DNA of 64,000 nucleotides, from the NCBI GenBank assembly GCA_037074705.1, contig CM073591.1, positions 97,454,532-97,518,531 of the forward strand. Direction: 5' to 3'. The notes beneath the pieces were generated by a model. That model worked only from the letters and a program-made list of their open reading frames with translations. It was not told where the DNA came from and did not search any database. Both the position numbers and the translations under genes were made by a program. Position 1 is the first letter of the stretch. The number at the start of each line of letters is the position of its first letter. Shown here piece after piece: positions 33,930-48,214 of the stretch. This stretch comes from Zhengitettix transpicula (lineage: Eukaryota > Arthropoda > Insecta > Orthoptera > Tetrigidae).

Positions 33930-36593
33930 TAAGACCTCGTTCATTAAATGTCCTTGTTACTTAACAGTAAGTAGACCGGTACACTATAACCAGTCGAGTA
34001 AGAATACAATAATTTCCTGAGTTAGAATAAAAAAGCGCATTCAAAAAACTAGTGAAGTATTCATAACTTTTGCAATAACTGCCTTAAGTGAGACATAGGT
34101 CAACGACAGCCGTTGTGCAATTTTTATTCAACAAAAAATAAAAAATTATTAGCGTATATTATTTCCTTATTTAAATTGATCTATTTTTAATAAAGGTACA
34201 GTATTAAATTAATATGACCGTTTGTCGATTATTAAGCTGACTGGTTTGCAAAAACATTTATCTTGTAGCTAGCTTTCTTCCTACAGTTGGCCATATTCAT
34301 CACTACTTACATATATTAAAAAATAAATAAGAAAAAAACAATTATGTAGTTACTTGTACATTAAGTTAATAATAACAAAAAAAAATATTTTTTATGTACC
34401 TAATAAACTACACACATGTATACTAAAAATATTTTAAAAGTTACATGATAACAGAGTTACATAGTAGCGAATAACACAATTATTAAAGTATTATAAGTAA
34501 ACATGTGTATATTTCATTAGATACGTATATTATAATATAATATAATATACATTATAATTAATAATAGTATAGTATTCATTTTTATGTAAAATTACGTTAA
34601 TAACTGTATTTCTTTATTCTTATTCTTTATAAATACGGCCAACTAAACGCCGAAAGCTACCTACAAAATAAATTTTCTTACATACTTGTCACCATCAACT
34701 TCAACAGTTTTGCACATAGTTATAAAATTTATATATGAATTATGTTTCATTAAATACTGTTACAAATTATTTCGCGATTATTTTTAATGAAATTTCAGAT
34801 AAATTTTCGTGCTGCTGGTTACAAAATATAGATCAAATAAATGAACACAGAATAATTTGCATAAAAAGCTGGCATATTGTGGTCGGGTACATGTCAAGTA
34901 TCACATATACGTCCTTATCACACAGCAGATCGTTTGCAAATACAACTCACCCACTTCCAATGTATCATTACTCTCCTTAAAACTTGCTCTACATGTTCTT
35001 ATTATATTTGGGACAAATCAATAAAATGAGCTCAAATGCGCCCGACAGTTCTTCATTTCTGCCCTACAAATACACACACAATTAAATAGTAATAATTTTA
35101 TTGTTCATAGTTTTGCCACATATCGTAAAATGTAAATTTACTCAGTTAGAACCGTGAAGTGACAGCCAAATGCTAATGTCACATAGAGCGAGATAATTTA
35201 ACCTCTTATTTATTACAAAATGCCAGCCTTTGCATATTGTTATAGACGTTTTGTACCAATATTAGGATATTAAACAGAGATTCAAGTTCATCCTCGGACA
35301 GACACGTCACTTGTACTTCTTAAGCCTCGTCCACACCAAGCCTGCACGACGAACAAGTGGTCCCAAACGTTTTCCCAAGCGTATACATCCGCATTTGGCG
35401 TGCAAGTTGTTTGCAAACGGTCACAGTTATGCATATATTAAAATATCCAAGCTGAGGAGAAGCGGGTAAAACCAAGGAGGCGGTAAAAACTGTGGATTAG
35501 AAATTTTCTTAAGAGTAGAATTACGAACAGGGTTCTTATTTAATATAACTTTTCCATGAACCCCGTTCCTATTGCTTCGAACAACAGCTTTATCAATTAT
35601 AATATTAAAATGTAAAACTCAAAGGTTACAATGAGCTGTATAGTAACTTTTAATTGTTGAATTAAAATTAGGCTCAGAAAGGAAACAGAAAGTTCAAATT
35701 AACGACCACATAACAGACAAAAAGTAGAAATTAGTATTAAACAATATAATTTTAAAAATATGATGACGTTTCGATTAAGTGTTGTGATATTTTTCATTAC
35801 TATCGCCCGACAAGTCTGGGAAATAAAATTTTAAAAATATGTAGACGTTTCGATCAACTGTTCAAAATTAATTTATGTTTTTTGTCTATTATCGGTTCGT
35901 TAATTTCTTCTTTTATAGTCTTACAGACGTTAATGTTTTTTTCTAAAAAGTTAAAATCATCGATTACCGACACGGTAAAAAATATGGAAATAGAAAATTC
36001 CGCAAAAGTAAGTGTGACATAAAATAGAGGGCTAGTCGAATATCATAGTTAAAGTTATTTGAATATTCACTACTGAGTAGTTTAGTATTTATTAAACAAT
36101 ACAATCATAATTTAATTACTACACAATATTATAAATGTAACTAAAATATTCGCAAACATAGTTTTAAAATTATAATTAATTTAATAGTTACATGTTTCTG
36201 TTCTGATGAGGAAGCTTCTCAGACTTATTCAACTTAAAGACAAACAGAAAAAATATTAGATTCTCAATTATAATAATCTGTCATATTTTTAAATTAAATA
36301 TTAAAAACAACTCCCTATTAGTCAGAATTTTTTTTATCCTATTGGGACCTCTTCAGGTGTAAATTACAATTCAACAATCTAAAAAAATGAAGAAACATAG
36401 TTTTTAATACAATTATGTTTAAATTATATTTATATATTTTTTCTGCTTTTTTCTCGTTATCTTAAGTCCGCAGTTGTTTTCTTAGTTGCAATACGTAAAG
36501 TTATTTGTACGTATATGTAGCATGTTTGGTTGAAATTTCACCAATTAAGAATGTATGCACATACACATACACACAAGAAGTAGACACTTATAA

Positions 36594-36595
<2 letters not shown>
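33930..36595. other. upstream flank of gene B, AT-rich
   Basis: No exon recognised. A direct repeat TTTTAAAAATATG...GACGTTTCGAT occurs at 35744-35780 and 35824-35860, resembling the foldback/Penelope-like motifs. Confidence 0.5.
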
Positions 36596-36633
<38 letters not shown>

Positions 36634-36881
36634 CACATTTGTATAGGAAGGTGTATCGGTTGTTGCTGTCTAACGGCTGGTGCACTGTAAGTAAGTTGAA
36701 CTCTTCAATTCGTGGCCGACCGGCACGTAGTTCAGATCTTCCTTCCTGACGAAGGGAGTTCACGCCCTCGAAAATTTGAACTTCCACTTATGTCAGACTG
36801 GACCAACTACTGATTTCATGTAAGTCGGCATCGCTGTCTCCCTTTTCTCACTTTTTCCTTACGTTTTATACAAAAATATAT

Positions 36882-37958
36882 TGTAGTAATTGGTAATTAA
36901 GGCATTGTTCTAATTGAAAAGTTGAATTGTAGAGGACTCATTATTGGTGGATATAGCGGACGCCGCAACAAACCGGCAATGCAAGGAAAGTATTGTTGAT
37001 CGGTCGAGAAGGTTTTACGCGCTCAAAATTTACGAGACGAACGAACAGTTGGGCAGCGGACAGCAAGTAGAACACAGTAAAAGAACGAACAGTTGGGCAG
37101 CGGACAGCAAGTAGAACAGAGTAAAAGAACGAACAGTTGGGCAATAAACGGCGAGATGTACAGATTAAAATTCTAATTCACGAAAACTTGAACAATCTTT
37201 GTCAGTCAGCAGTGAAGACTGAAAGGTCTAATTTAAAGAACGAGAAAGTGTTCCAGTAACCAGTACGCTGTTATATCAAAAATTCAGAAACTGAACTAGT
37301 CTTCAGTCAACAGACAAAACCAATGAGGTGCATTTTCAACAAAAATCCACGAGATATACAAATCCAGGTTGCAGTAAATCATCGAGAATCGACAAATTTA
37401 TTTTAAACCAACTAACAAACTACGCTAATTAGAGTCTGTGAACATTTAGAGTCTGTGAGTACTTAGAATCAGTGATATCCCCAAAATTATGCACGAAAAG
37501 TTAAAATGAGACCTGGGCTGCCGTAAGTAGAAAGAAAACTTTAAAATCATTTTAAACCACGTTTAAAAGATAAATGTCAGATCATTCTTTAATTATCGAT
37601 AAAATGAGATCTTTAATTATTCAGATCATTCTTTATTTCTTGATAAAAATTAAAGATAGTTTAAATTCAATCTTTGGTATTATTTCTTCAGCAACAAATT
37701 TCGTCTATGTTCAGATGCATTGATTCCCATAAAAAGAAAATGTAATTTTTGTGATTTTGATTATATAAATTCTGCCAATATCAAACCCAGTTCAAGTCCC
37801 TGAGATCCCAAATATTTTGTGATTTGAATACTTGTTTTAAAATTGTTAATAAATCTTGTTTAATAGTTTTCACGTAATAGTTCTTTTCATTTAAAAACGC
37901 CACATAATTCATATCATGAATTATTGTCAAAAGATGCAAGCTAAATATATAAATTATT

Positions 37959-37961
<3 letters not shown>
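36882..37961 (-). mobile_element. solo LTR-like element, type B copy 2 (reverse)
   Basis: 1,080 bp. On the minus strand it starts TGTAATAATT exactly like copy 1 and ends ATTACTACA. It carries the TCAGGGACTTG / CTGGGTTTGATAT block and the CACTGATTCTAAG block in the same order as copy 1. (TA)n flanks it at 37962. Inside is a 44-bp tandem repeat (37040-37143). Confidence 0.6.
37040..37143. repeat. 44-bp tandem repeat, 2.3 copies, within solo LTR B copy 2
   Basis: Starts at 37040, 37084 and 37128 with AACGAACAGTTGGGCA. Short tandem arrays of this kind occur in LTR U3 regions. Confidence 0.85.
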
Positions 37962-37989
<28 letters not shown>

Positions 37990-37990
<1 letters not shown>

Positions 37991-39655
37991 GATTAGGTAC
38001 ATGAAATTAAAGGAAGCAGAATGTGTATGTGTGTGTATAAAAACATACACGTGGAATCAAATGTACGTGTTGCCATTAAATATAGTTATATAAATTATTT
38101 TAATCAAACACGTTATATTGTGTAACAAAGATAAAAAGTAATTCACATCGTTCAACAAGTTTGAATGAGACTGGAAAAATTATATAAGTTACGCTATATT
38201 CATTCAGCAGTAAACTGGTATTTATATTTGATCTGAAAATACAGGAATAAAATCGTCAGTTTACATCACTATTAATGGCAAATTTAATATAGTCTGATTA
38301 TTACAGAAGTTTGACATTAATTCAATACCCTGAACGGATCCCATATTTAACCGATGTAATCTTTCAAAATATTTGTCAGTAGTAAAATAGCATGATAGTC
38401 GTGAAGTTTATTGCATTATCATTTATTTTAAATAATTCGTGATTATAAATAAAAACATCCTGTTGATAAACATACTATAGTTTACATGTAATCTTTCAAC
38501 AATTCAGCACTAATTTAGTATTTTTTATTAATATATAACTTTCAGTACTTAAATTCCATTTGGCACTGTTTTTATGAAACCACCTTGTCAGATGTTTTTA
38601 CTGTCTACTAGACAATATCCGCATCGTAAATTAATATTTATGTTCTTAGAAAACTCTCAGATTATCGACAAATACAGAACTACATGGGAGTTTTTTTTTC
38701 ATAAAAATAATAATAAGTATCATATACGACGGAGAATTTCTTACATGTCAGTGAGGGTGTAGTTAACGCTCGGGAGTACAGAATTTGAGGTTATTTGTAA
38801 CTAGAAACTATCAAAAGTGAGATTAGCCAAATAATTTCACAATCCGTATTTAAAAATATGAAAGTACCAAATAAAAAATAGTCGACATGCCAAGAATTAA
38901 ATTATATTCAATTATAAATCGTGGAAGGGGAGAATGAGTAAGAAGTAGACAAACTTTAATCATTGGTAGGAAAAAGAACATTGTTGAAGTTGAGGAAGGT
39001 TGTAAGTGATAATCAATATTAGGAATCTACCTTTAAACTTCTCAATTTACAACTTTTTCCAATTAGTCTGGTCAACTGTAGGAGATTACTTATCTATATA
39101 TATAATGTATATAATGTATAATGTATTATTATATTAAATTTCCATATTAAATAACATTTTTCCCAGGGCGACTTTGGGATTCGGCGGAATTCTTGTATTC
39201 AAGTCGCTATCGAAATTAGCAATACTTTCAATGTATATTTATGTATGTTATAGTTTTCTGTATCACTCTGGTGCCAACTCCGGTTGAAGTACAGCCGCCT
39301 ACAGCCATGAGGCGAATACGGCGGTCTTCCCTCTCGGCAGCAGTGGCACGCGTGCGACCGACCCTGGACACTGGCGACAGCACCACACATAACCACAGCA
39401 GCCAACGATCCGTCCATGTCTTTCTGCAATGCCGCGTAAAGAAAATCTCCCTTCTCATAGGCATATCACACGGCCTAATAAAAACTTAGTAAACAATTGA
39501 TATTCTTCGTCTCATAAAAGGCATTCTTGTCTAAAGTCTAGCTCACCAATCTGTTGTTTTCGGAAAATAAACAACGCCAACGAAAAATACATCGCGTCTT
39601 TAAAGCAAACATTATTTCCACGTATGTACTGACGATACCTGCTCAATTCTTATTC
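37990..39655. other. AT-rich DNA with one GC-rich patch
   Basis: 39270-39430 is GC-rich (GGCAGCAGTGGCACGCGTGC) with ORFs open on both strands. It is probably a repeat fragment whose family is not otherwise present here. Confidence 0.4.
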
Positions 39656-39660
39656 GAAAT

Positions 39661-40067
39661 AATAAGAAAGATAGCCAAATACAGACAAAATACCACACAA
39701 AGTTTCGGCGAAGACGAGTGCATTTCTTCAGGTTCTAAGAAGAGCGTAGAGCGACACAACTGCACTCGTCAGTTGATAAAAGCGACGAAAACATTACAGA
39801 CACTATGAAACTCAACAATTGCTACGATCCCTTATTATTACGCTTAACCTTCCACTTTCCCATTGTCGGTGTTCCTTTATTGCTAACTCTTCTGCTCTCC
39901 CATTGTCTTTGCGTTTTCGTCGCTTTTTAGTTTTGACAACTGTCGAGTACAGTTGTGTTGCTCTAGGCTCTTCTTAGCACCTGAAGAAATGGACAAGGAA
40001 CCCAGAAACGTTGTATGGTAAGTATATTATCACTTATTTTGTCTGTATTTGGCTATCTTTCTTATTA
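39661..40067. repeat. foldback element 2
   Basis: Perfect 31-bp outer arms (39661-39691 and 40037-40067, AATAAGAAAGATAGCCAAAT...), continuing inward imperfectly through the CTTCAGGTnCTAAGAAGAG and AGCGACGAAAAC blocks. It shares outer and inner motifs with foldback 1. Confidence 0.85.
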
Positions 40068-40069
40068 TT

Positions 40070-43000
40070 CATTTTCAATCCGACGTAATTTTTTATTCGA
40101 AATATTGAATTACCTCATCTTTCCAAACATGGCTATGAAATTTCTTTTAGTTGGAACAACTCCTTGTTGATATTGGAAAGACAAACTTAAATTGTTTATA
40201 ATAAATATCGAGTTTGGCTGGTCATAAAAATATTTAAACTTCATCAAATATTTCAACTATTGCAATATATATCTCCACGGCTATGAACTAATTTTATAAC
40301 ATCTCCTTTCATGCCGTTTATTCGACTCAAACCGTCTTAGAACACGTATTGATGCGTATATAATTCATGCGTATATAATTCATAAACCGTTTTGTGTTAT
40401 AATAACGTTTATATACATGGTAATATTTATTTAAAAAATATATTTGTCCGTAGAAATACTCCAATTACACACTTCTCCATTTCATCCTAAATTACTCGTG
40501 AAACATGACCCACCCTATCTAATGAATACCTTGGTCATCCGACTGCCAAATGACTGTAACCTGTTAACAACGTTATAAACCAACGACGACTGACATTTTA
40601 GGCGTATTATTTCACTGGTTTAACTATGTGATACTAAAATAACTTCTTTGAATTACTGCAACACGTTCATGTCTAAGAATCTTCTATGTACATTAATAAA
40701 ATAATATAATATGTATGTGTAACTGCATGGACATCTAGTATGACATGGTTAACAATATAATAATTTATGTATATGTTTACAGTTAATCTTATTTAGCCTT
40801 GGCTGCACTAGGAACTGACCGCATATTATACATATATTACAGTACATATTCAATTCCTTGGACATTCTGAACGAACTGAAACATTTCTACGTACGATTTT
40901 ATGCAATCAGCTTTCACTAAAAACCAATTTGGAAAATATTTTATTCTCATTTCACTTAATACGAATTGTAAAAAATTGGCCTCATCAATCAGTATACTGT
41001 AATAAAACAGATTAAAACCTAGTTCCATATTAATGAGAATCAACTCTTCCCGCAAAGTAACTACTCTAATTTCGTTACACGCGAACAAAGAAAGAAGTAA
41101 GAAACCCAAGATGTATAAGAAAACATGTCAACTAATCGTCACAAAACTATTATTAAAATAGGAAGTTCTCCAACCCATCACAAATTTAAAAATAAAAAAA
41201 AATTAAACTGATAAATCTTGTTAAATACGAGTGAGACAAACAATTTAGAGGAAACAGGCAAAATACCGATCATAAGTCATTATCTCTTACACTCAGTTTA
41301 TGTTATGTTACATAACTTGAATTTATTTGCTGCAATTAAGTTTACACATGCAGGCAGTTCTACTTAAAATTTATGTATCTTTAATTTTTTTTATTCCTCC
41401 TTCATATACAAATACTTTCAATCATCACTACTGTCACATATGTTTCAACGTAAATATAAACCTTCACATTTTCATCATATTTTCTATACATTATACACGC
41501 TTTGTAATGAATCTGAAATATATTCACAACAATTCACTACGACGTAACTACAGTCAGACTATGTCTTATGTGGTGATGAAATTTATCTCTTATAAATTTA
41601 TATCTTATAAATATATATCTTATAAATTTATGGATACATATAGAAAATTTTATGGACAGAAATGTCAAATTATAAAAACGACGTTTCCTGTAGACCTCAT
41701 TACGTGTTAATTTCTTGAGACCAACTGTAATGTAAAACGTAACGAGGACATGCACAAGGACGTAATAATGATCTCAACGTATGTTGATAGTGAAATTATG
41801 AATCATTTCTGATATAATATTAATACGATACTGTACTCCGTGTTTAATATATCTATTATTTTTTATTCTATTAAACGCGTTGTAGAGGGTACGTCTAGAT
41901 TCGGCTAGAAAGTAGATTCTCCACGTGTACTACAACACTTTGTACAAAAAATTAACTCAATTTGCAAACCCGTCGATGGAACTGCTTATAGCCTTCCTTA
42001 TATAAGACTTGCTTGACCGAGAGATTAGTATTTGTGGTCGTGAAGTAAAAATTTCCTCGTTCATATTTTTTATTTAATTAAACGATTTGAATACAACCTT
42101 GAAAGTATTCATGTCCATTCAATGTTTCAGTAAACTATCTACGGGCTATTTCTAGTTTTACGGGAATAAATTTCAGAATAAATAAATAAATTTTAAGTCC
42201 AATCAGCCCAAAATGTTAAATAAATAACAATTTAATTAAAATATGGGACTTCAGCAGGTGAACAATAAAAAGAACGACGAGACGTAATGATTGATTAATA
42301 CTGTAATCTAATAATCCTTGAAATATACTGAATATTATGATAAATTTGATTGTATACATTTCTACGAGTTTTAATTATTTGTTACATTGAGGAACTGGCG
42401 TTCAAATTTTTCAGCATTGAATTTGTGGAAATTCATTTCAATTTGGACGGAATGGACTATAAGGATTTTTAAAGTGGTATAAAAATATAATTAAAAAATT
42501 GGCAGTATTCCTTTACAGTTAGACCTCAGTGGTTTTCGATACAAGCGTGATTGATAAAAGCATATCAAAACAGTCAATCAATAACAAATTTCAATGTTTG
42601 ACAAATCAAACATTTATTACAATCGTAATCTTCATTACACTCTAATCACTTGTCGCAGTTCGATTATTTTTTGCATCATAAAAGTATTGTTTCCAACCGA
42701 GCATAATTATCGCTTATAGCGAAGATGACTTCTTTCGTCTACCAAACTTTCTTCTCCGTAAGTCAATTTTCGTACGTTAGGAAACATAAAATGTCAAAAA
42801 TGTGGAATAGGAACTGTACGTAACTGATTTAACATCCAGCTGGATTTCTTTTGCGGTCCATTCGGCCGATAAGTGAACCGGTGCTTTTTCCTGATAAAAA
42901 AGAGCTCATATTTCACTATAATCATCGCGTCTGCTTCAACTCGCACGAATATTTCGAAATATAGTTATAGCTAATTGATATTAACTGAACCCTGAGTAGC

Positions 43001-44220
43001 CATATTGTGTAACATAATTTTTATTAATACTTGTCACAGACGATATATTCTTTTTGATAAATACTCTGCGATGTTATGCAGAGGTGTCTCTGTCGCACGT
43101 AGTATCTGCGGCGAATTAAATTAAAAAGACATCTGTCGCCACATAGTCACTGATTTGAAAATTTTAAAAATAGTCAATTACGATATACATCGTGAATCCA
43201 AAGTAAACCGGTTTTCACTTTCCCCAATACATTAAATTGTCGTTTTATATCCGGTATCTTCGGATACATTCTGTTTACATTCATAAAACGACGTTAGAAG
43301 TCCTTCACATTAAGGTTTTTCCTTAAACAAGTACAGTTTTGCATTGTCCTTCATCAAGACTTTGTTTCAACTCGTTTCACTCTGTTTTTCCTTGTTACAT
43401 ATATTTTGTACTTATTTGTATAAGTGTTTTTTTTTTGTTTTTGTTTTTCTGTTACACAAATCTAACCGGTCGCCTGTTACGAAAGTATCATTCTTTCCGC
43501 ACTTCTCCCACGGCAACAATTACAAATAATTATCCAAAAATATATGGATTTAGGTGCTGGTGATAAGACTTCATCAGTTTCCTCAGTTTTTGTCTGGGTT
43601 ACAGAAAAGTTGTTTAAATATTTTTTGTAAATATTTTATATTGATCGACCGCGCGCATTGCTCTGTCAGCACTACGTGCCCAGTGTCGCCCCACAGAGTG
43701 GAGTTGCACTTGCCCGAAGACCTTTGAAACTTGTCGGCACATTCTAGTAACCCAGAATGGCTCTCAAGTTACCAACAGAAGAATTATAGTCGGGCGGTTT
43801 TAATATCGGATACTAAAATCGGAAGAGAAGTCTCCAACTCTCGACGCCTTAGGCCCCATTCACATGGCGATTCCGTGTCTGAGAGTCACTTCTGAAGCAG
43901 TCAAAGCGCAAAGCGAGTCACGTCGTCGACTCGTATGCGATTCACGAAATGAGATACTAGGGACCTGCGGCCGCCTCGAGTCTTTTAAAAGTCTGGAGGT
44001 GACTGAAGGAACATTGACGACAATGGGCACCTTCACACAGCCAGTCAGTGTATCCGATACTGGCTCTTACCCCACGCTCTCATTGAGTATCCTCTTGCTT
44101 GGTGTTCATTCTTGTCCTGTTGTTTAATATTTTAAATTTATTTATAAAATAATCTTATAGTTATGTATAAAAATATATAAATATTTATACGATAAATTAA
44201 AAAAACTTATATTAGTCTTC
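40070..44220. other. AT-rich DNA, no supported gene
   Basis: The minus-strand ORF at 40837-41109 starts with a hydrophobic stretch (VFLYILGFLLLSLFACNEIR) but has no family motif I can support. 43670-44110 is GC-richer and may be a repeat fragment (GGCCCCATTCACATGGCG). 41583-41632 is a short ATCTTATAAATTT tandem repeat. Confidence 0.4.
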
Positions 44221-44309
44221 ACATAAAATAATGTCAAACAGGAGCTTTCGGCTTTTCCAAAGTCATATTCATTTGTTACTCGTTATTTGTTGTTACCTGC
44301 TCCGATTGA

Positions 44310-44616
44310 AACAGTCGTCTAGGTGCCTCCTAAGCACGGATAATGGAATGCTGCGTCCCCACAGCAAACCCCTCTCCCGCCATTTGAAGGGCGTGGAACA
44401 AGTACCCAATGCTCGACCTACTGATGATGGTTTTCTAGGGTTTGTCCTGCATTACTAATTCCGGGTAGGATCCTTAAACCATAGCCCGTGGACCCTAGTT
44501 AACCCTTGGCTACCTTCCTCTACCCTTCCGCATCCCCCTTTCAAATACCTTCCTATGCTATTAAAGTGGAGTTGGCACAACGTGAATTACCCTCATGTAG
44601 CCTGTTACCCCTAAAC
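44310..44616 (+). repeat. family G repeat, copy 8
   Basis: Runs from AACAGTCGTCTAGGTGCC to CATGTAGCCTGTTACCCC. The flank on its left (44224-44270) resembles the arm of the foldback element at 22040-22963. Confidence 0.8.
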
Positions 44617-44619
44617 ATT

Positions 44620-47600
44620 CATGTACATTATCTATATAATTAGATGAGTTCAGTGTACATTTTTGACATGGGTAAATTACAGTTCTTGGCTTTATTGGGA
44701 TGAATTATTTGTCTTGTTTAATGTTAATAACTTTAGTTAATAGGCAGACAAATGTATTTTTCTTTCTCGTATTAATGATAGCGGATGCGTTAATGACTGA
44801 ATAAATTTATTCTACGCTCCGTTTTCAATATCATGCGTTTAACTTTGCACAATGTAGTTTCTAAGCACGAAATGTGTCGTTGTGTAAAGGATGCTTTATG
44901 ATTTCTATATAATGATTTAGCTAAACAAATTATTTTGCTTAAGGTACGTCATTTCTTAACACGCTTGTTTAGAATGTACGATATTTAGATATAGTTATTA
45001 TACTCTTAATCTTTTATTTGTTTACACACTACTGTTCCGTGTGAGAAATATAGATTTTAATTAACTATTTTATAGTTTTTCACCAATTATAAAACATATC
45101 ATATCGTATCTTGAGGAGCGTTGTGAAAACAGACAGAAAAATAACAAATTCAATTCCAAAAGATTCCAAGCTGACTTTGTACTCATAATATACTCGTACA
45201 ACTGCAGCCTTATAATGTAAAATGAATATTGAGGTTTTCCGATAAACTTTCATCACGGAGTATGTCAAAATCATATGCAGAAGAGACTCTGCTCCAATGT
45301 TGATAAAAAAAGGCGTGCTTAAATATCATATACACTTGTTTATAATCTACTGTAAGTATTTTGAAATTATCAACTTATCTCCGTCACCCGGGTGTATGCT
45401 TTGAAGAATTAAGCCATCTCATCTCGATGCTGCTTAATACATCAGGGACGTGACAGGGTTCCCTCTAGGGACCCCAGGCACTAGAGCAGAACCTGCCATT
45501 TTCACAGACATACAAAACGACATTTCGAGAAATAACGTACTCATCGAACATCAATTCAAACAAAATATACGCATAAATCACACATTAGACCACAAATTGT
45601 TATTAATTGTTATCTAATTACTTTCAACATAATAGGATAACATAGCCAGATGGCCGATAAAATTAAAGCGATACTACACAACGGTTTCTTGGCTCTTGTG
45701 TTTTTTAGCAGCTGAAGAAACGGACATCTGTCATTTGGCTAATTTGTCTAATCATATTTCTAAACAGAAGTGTTCTATTTTTACTTCAAACGTACCATAA
45801 TGTAGCACTGAACTTTATGGACAGAATATTTTTAATAAAAACCAATTACAGAAGGAGAATTGGACGAAAACCTGAAACGTCAGCGAACGAAGAAAGTTGT
45901 TACAAATTGGCTCCAGTTGTTTATCCTTTTGATGTGACATTAGTGAATTAACCAATAAATAATTAATGCAGGAAAATATGAAGATTAATATATTTGTATT
46001 GGTTCGAGGAGCCTTTCTACATGACTTATCCATTTCAAACTTCAAATGGCGCCGATAAATACCTATTGAGTATTGCAGCAACAGTTGTTTATCTATATTG
46101 GAAAATCTTAAAATACAACCATTAATTTTTTATGCACTAGAAACTATTTAAATTTGTAAGCTTTAAAATGTAGCAGTTGCATAACCGATGGCGATATTTA
46201 TGAACGTGTCCATTTAATATAAAGCAAATGTAGGCTAGTTCTCACTTCTAAGGAATGACTTAGCTTTTCCTATTCGATGAACACTCATGAATGCAATAGA
46301 TCTAATGAGGAATCTTACAATATAGTAACCATTATCCTATTCAGAAGTCTCTTTAAACATCAAATAACAGGTTATGGTCCCATAAAAAACTAACTTGATT
46401 AAAGCAATTTTTGGCATATAAAACTTAAATTTAAAATGCAGCGAAAAATATTTCCTTTAAAAATTACGAATTTCCAATACGAAAATTATAAAACCAGTGG
46501 AAATGCATATTACGATTTCCTAAAAAAAGAAATGGAATGAGAAAATACTTTCAAAAATCAACAAATTAATTGATTTACATGTTATATCTCGTATGGAAAA
46601 TGTAAAACAACTAAAGGGATCTGCGAAGTTTTACAGTCATAATATGAAGAGAACGGTTAGAGCCGTAGAATAAAGCTACTAATACAATTGTATTCTATGA
46701 AGTTATGTATTATAATTATATAAAAATAAACAACAGTATCGCCGTTTATTCCATTAAAACTCGTTCTTTAATTAAACCGATGGGAGATCATTTCTTAAAC
46801 ATTTAAATGTTGTTTGGTGTTCCAAACCATTTTTAACGCATAATAATCGTGAATTATTATTTCGTAGCTGTGGACGGTCGCACGTTTATAAAGATGGTGA
46901 ATTATAGATGTGTGGTTGCCTCTATCAACTTAACGATTCCCATAAAACATGTACAGTCGTCCATGCCAAATTAGCTCAACCCGTGATACCTTATAAATTA
47001 TTCTATGCTTTTTTCAACAAATCTTCGTAAAGTTTCAGGGGGAAAAAATATTTAAAATTTAATGCTACCGTTTAATATTTTTCACTTTAAAATCTAGCTT
47101 ACGAAAATCTTTATAACAGAAATATATACACTCTCCTTATTAACTAAAAAACTTAATTAAATACTACTATGAGAATTATTATGTGGCGACTACCTGTAAA
47201 CAAAACTCATTCCTCTTTCAGTAGAAAGACGATTTTACGTTTTCTTGTGTCTGACAACTTGGTTTTTGATTAAAATTTACTGCAGATATAGCAAATTCGG
47301 TATTACTCTTTCCTTCTCATTCTGTCTAATAGTTGCCCAGATACCATCCTGGATCTCCGTTTCATTCGTATTCATATAACAGTGAACACAACAGAATTCC
47401 GAACTCTTTCAATATGACCAACAGGTAACAAAGTATGTTAAATTACATATAATTTCATTATTAATTATATGTATTATGACTAATGATAAAACTAATAAAT
47501 AAATGCACATCAGCCAATTTTAAGTCACAAAAAATGAAAATTTATTAAATTAACAACCTTTCTTAGCTTAATTTGGGACCTCAACAAGATCAAATTTAAA

Positions 47601-48210
47601 AAATAATTTGACAGACAGGTCATTCTATGTTGTTTGTCGTGGACGAAAATGATATAATTACATTATTATTTGATGAGAATAAATTTTCTTTTGTCTTCAT
47701 CAGACGACGATTAAGATTGTGTTACTAACCAAGTTTCCGGGTGCCAGGTAATCAGATGTGAAATAAACGTCAGTTTCCGATTTAATGTAAAACCTTATTT
47801 CCATATAGCTGTGTAACGCGAACAAGGCCAGAAATACAACTGGTTCAGACCGTTCAAAACCAGTTGTAAACCCATTGATATAAAAAATCGTTACATAAAA
47901 GTTGAACCAATAAAAGGATTTCTTCTAAATGTATGAAAACGTATGGGATACAGAAGATTCTTCTGCTACGCAGGATTCTGTAAACCTTTTATCTGAAAAC
48001 TGTTCAAATTGTCATTTTTTATTATCTGCGTCCTTAACGTTCCTTTTATTTATTTTTTCTATAAAGAAAATAAACCGTTATTATTTTTGGCACAGTTATT
48101 TCAAACTTAAATATGGTATGACAATCATATCAGTGAACAGGAAAACGATTATATTTATGAAATTCATTCAGAAACAACAGAAGAAGCTTCAGTCAATGTT
48201 CAGCTATATA
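44620..48210. other. AT-rich DNA, nothing supported
   Basis: No exons recognised. A worn CTGAAGAAACGG fragment near 45712 resembles the foldback family. Confidence 0.45.
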
Positions 48211-48214
48211 GGTC

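Noticed and set aside
39199..39489. Overlapping ORFs on both strands in a GC-rich patch
   Set aside because: Openness on several frames reflects GC content. No motif, splice signal or start context supports a gene.
41327..41710. 127-codon plus-strand ORF
   Set aside because: Low-complexity Tyr/Ile/Lys-rich end arises from an ATCTTATAAATTT tandem repeat. The opposite strand is also open.
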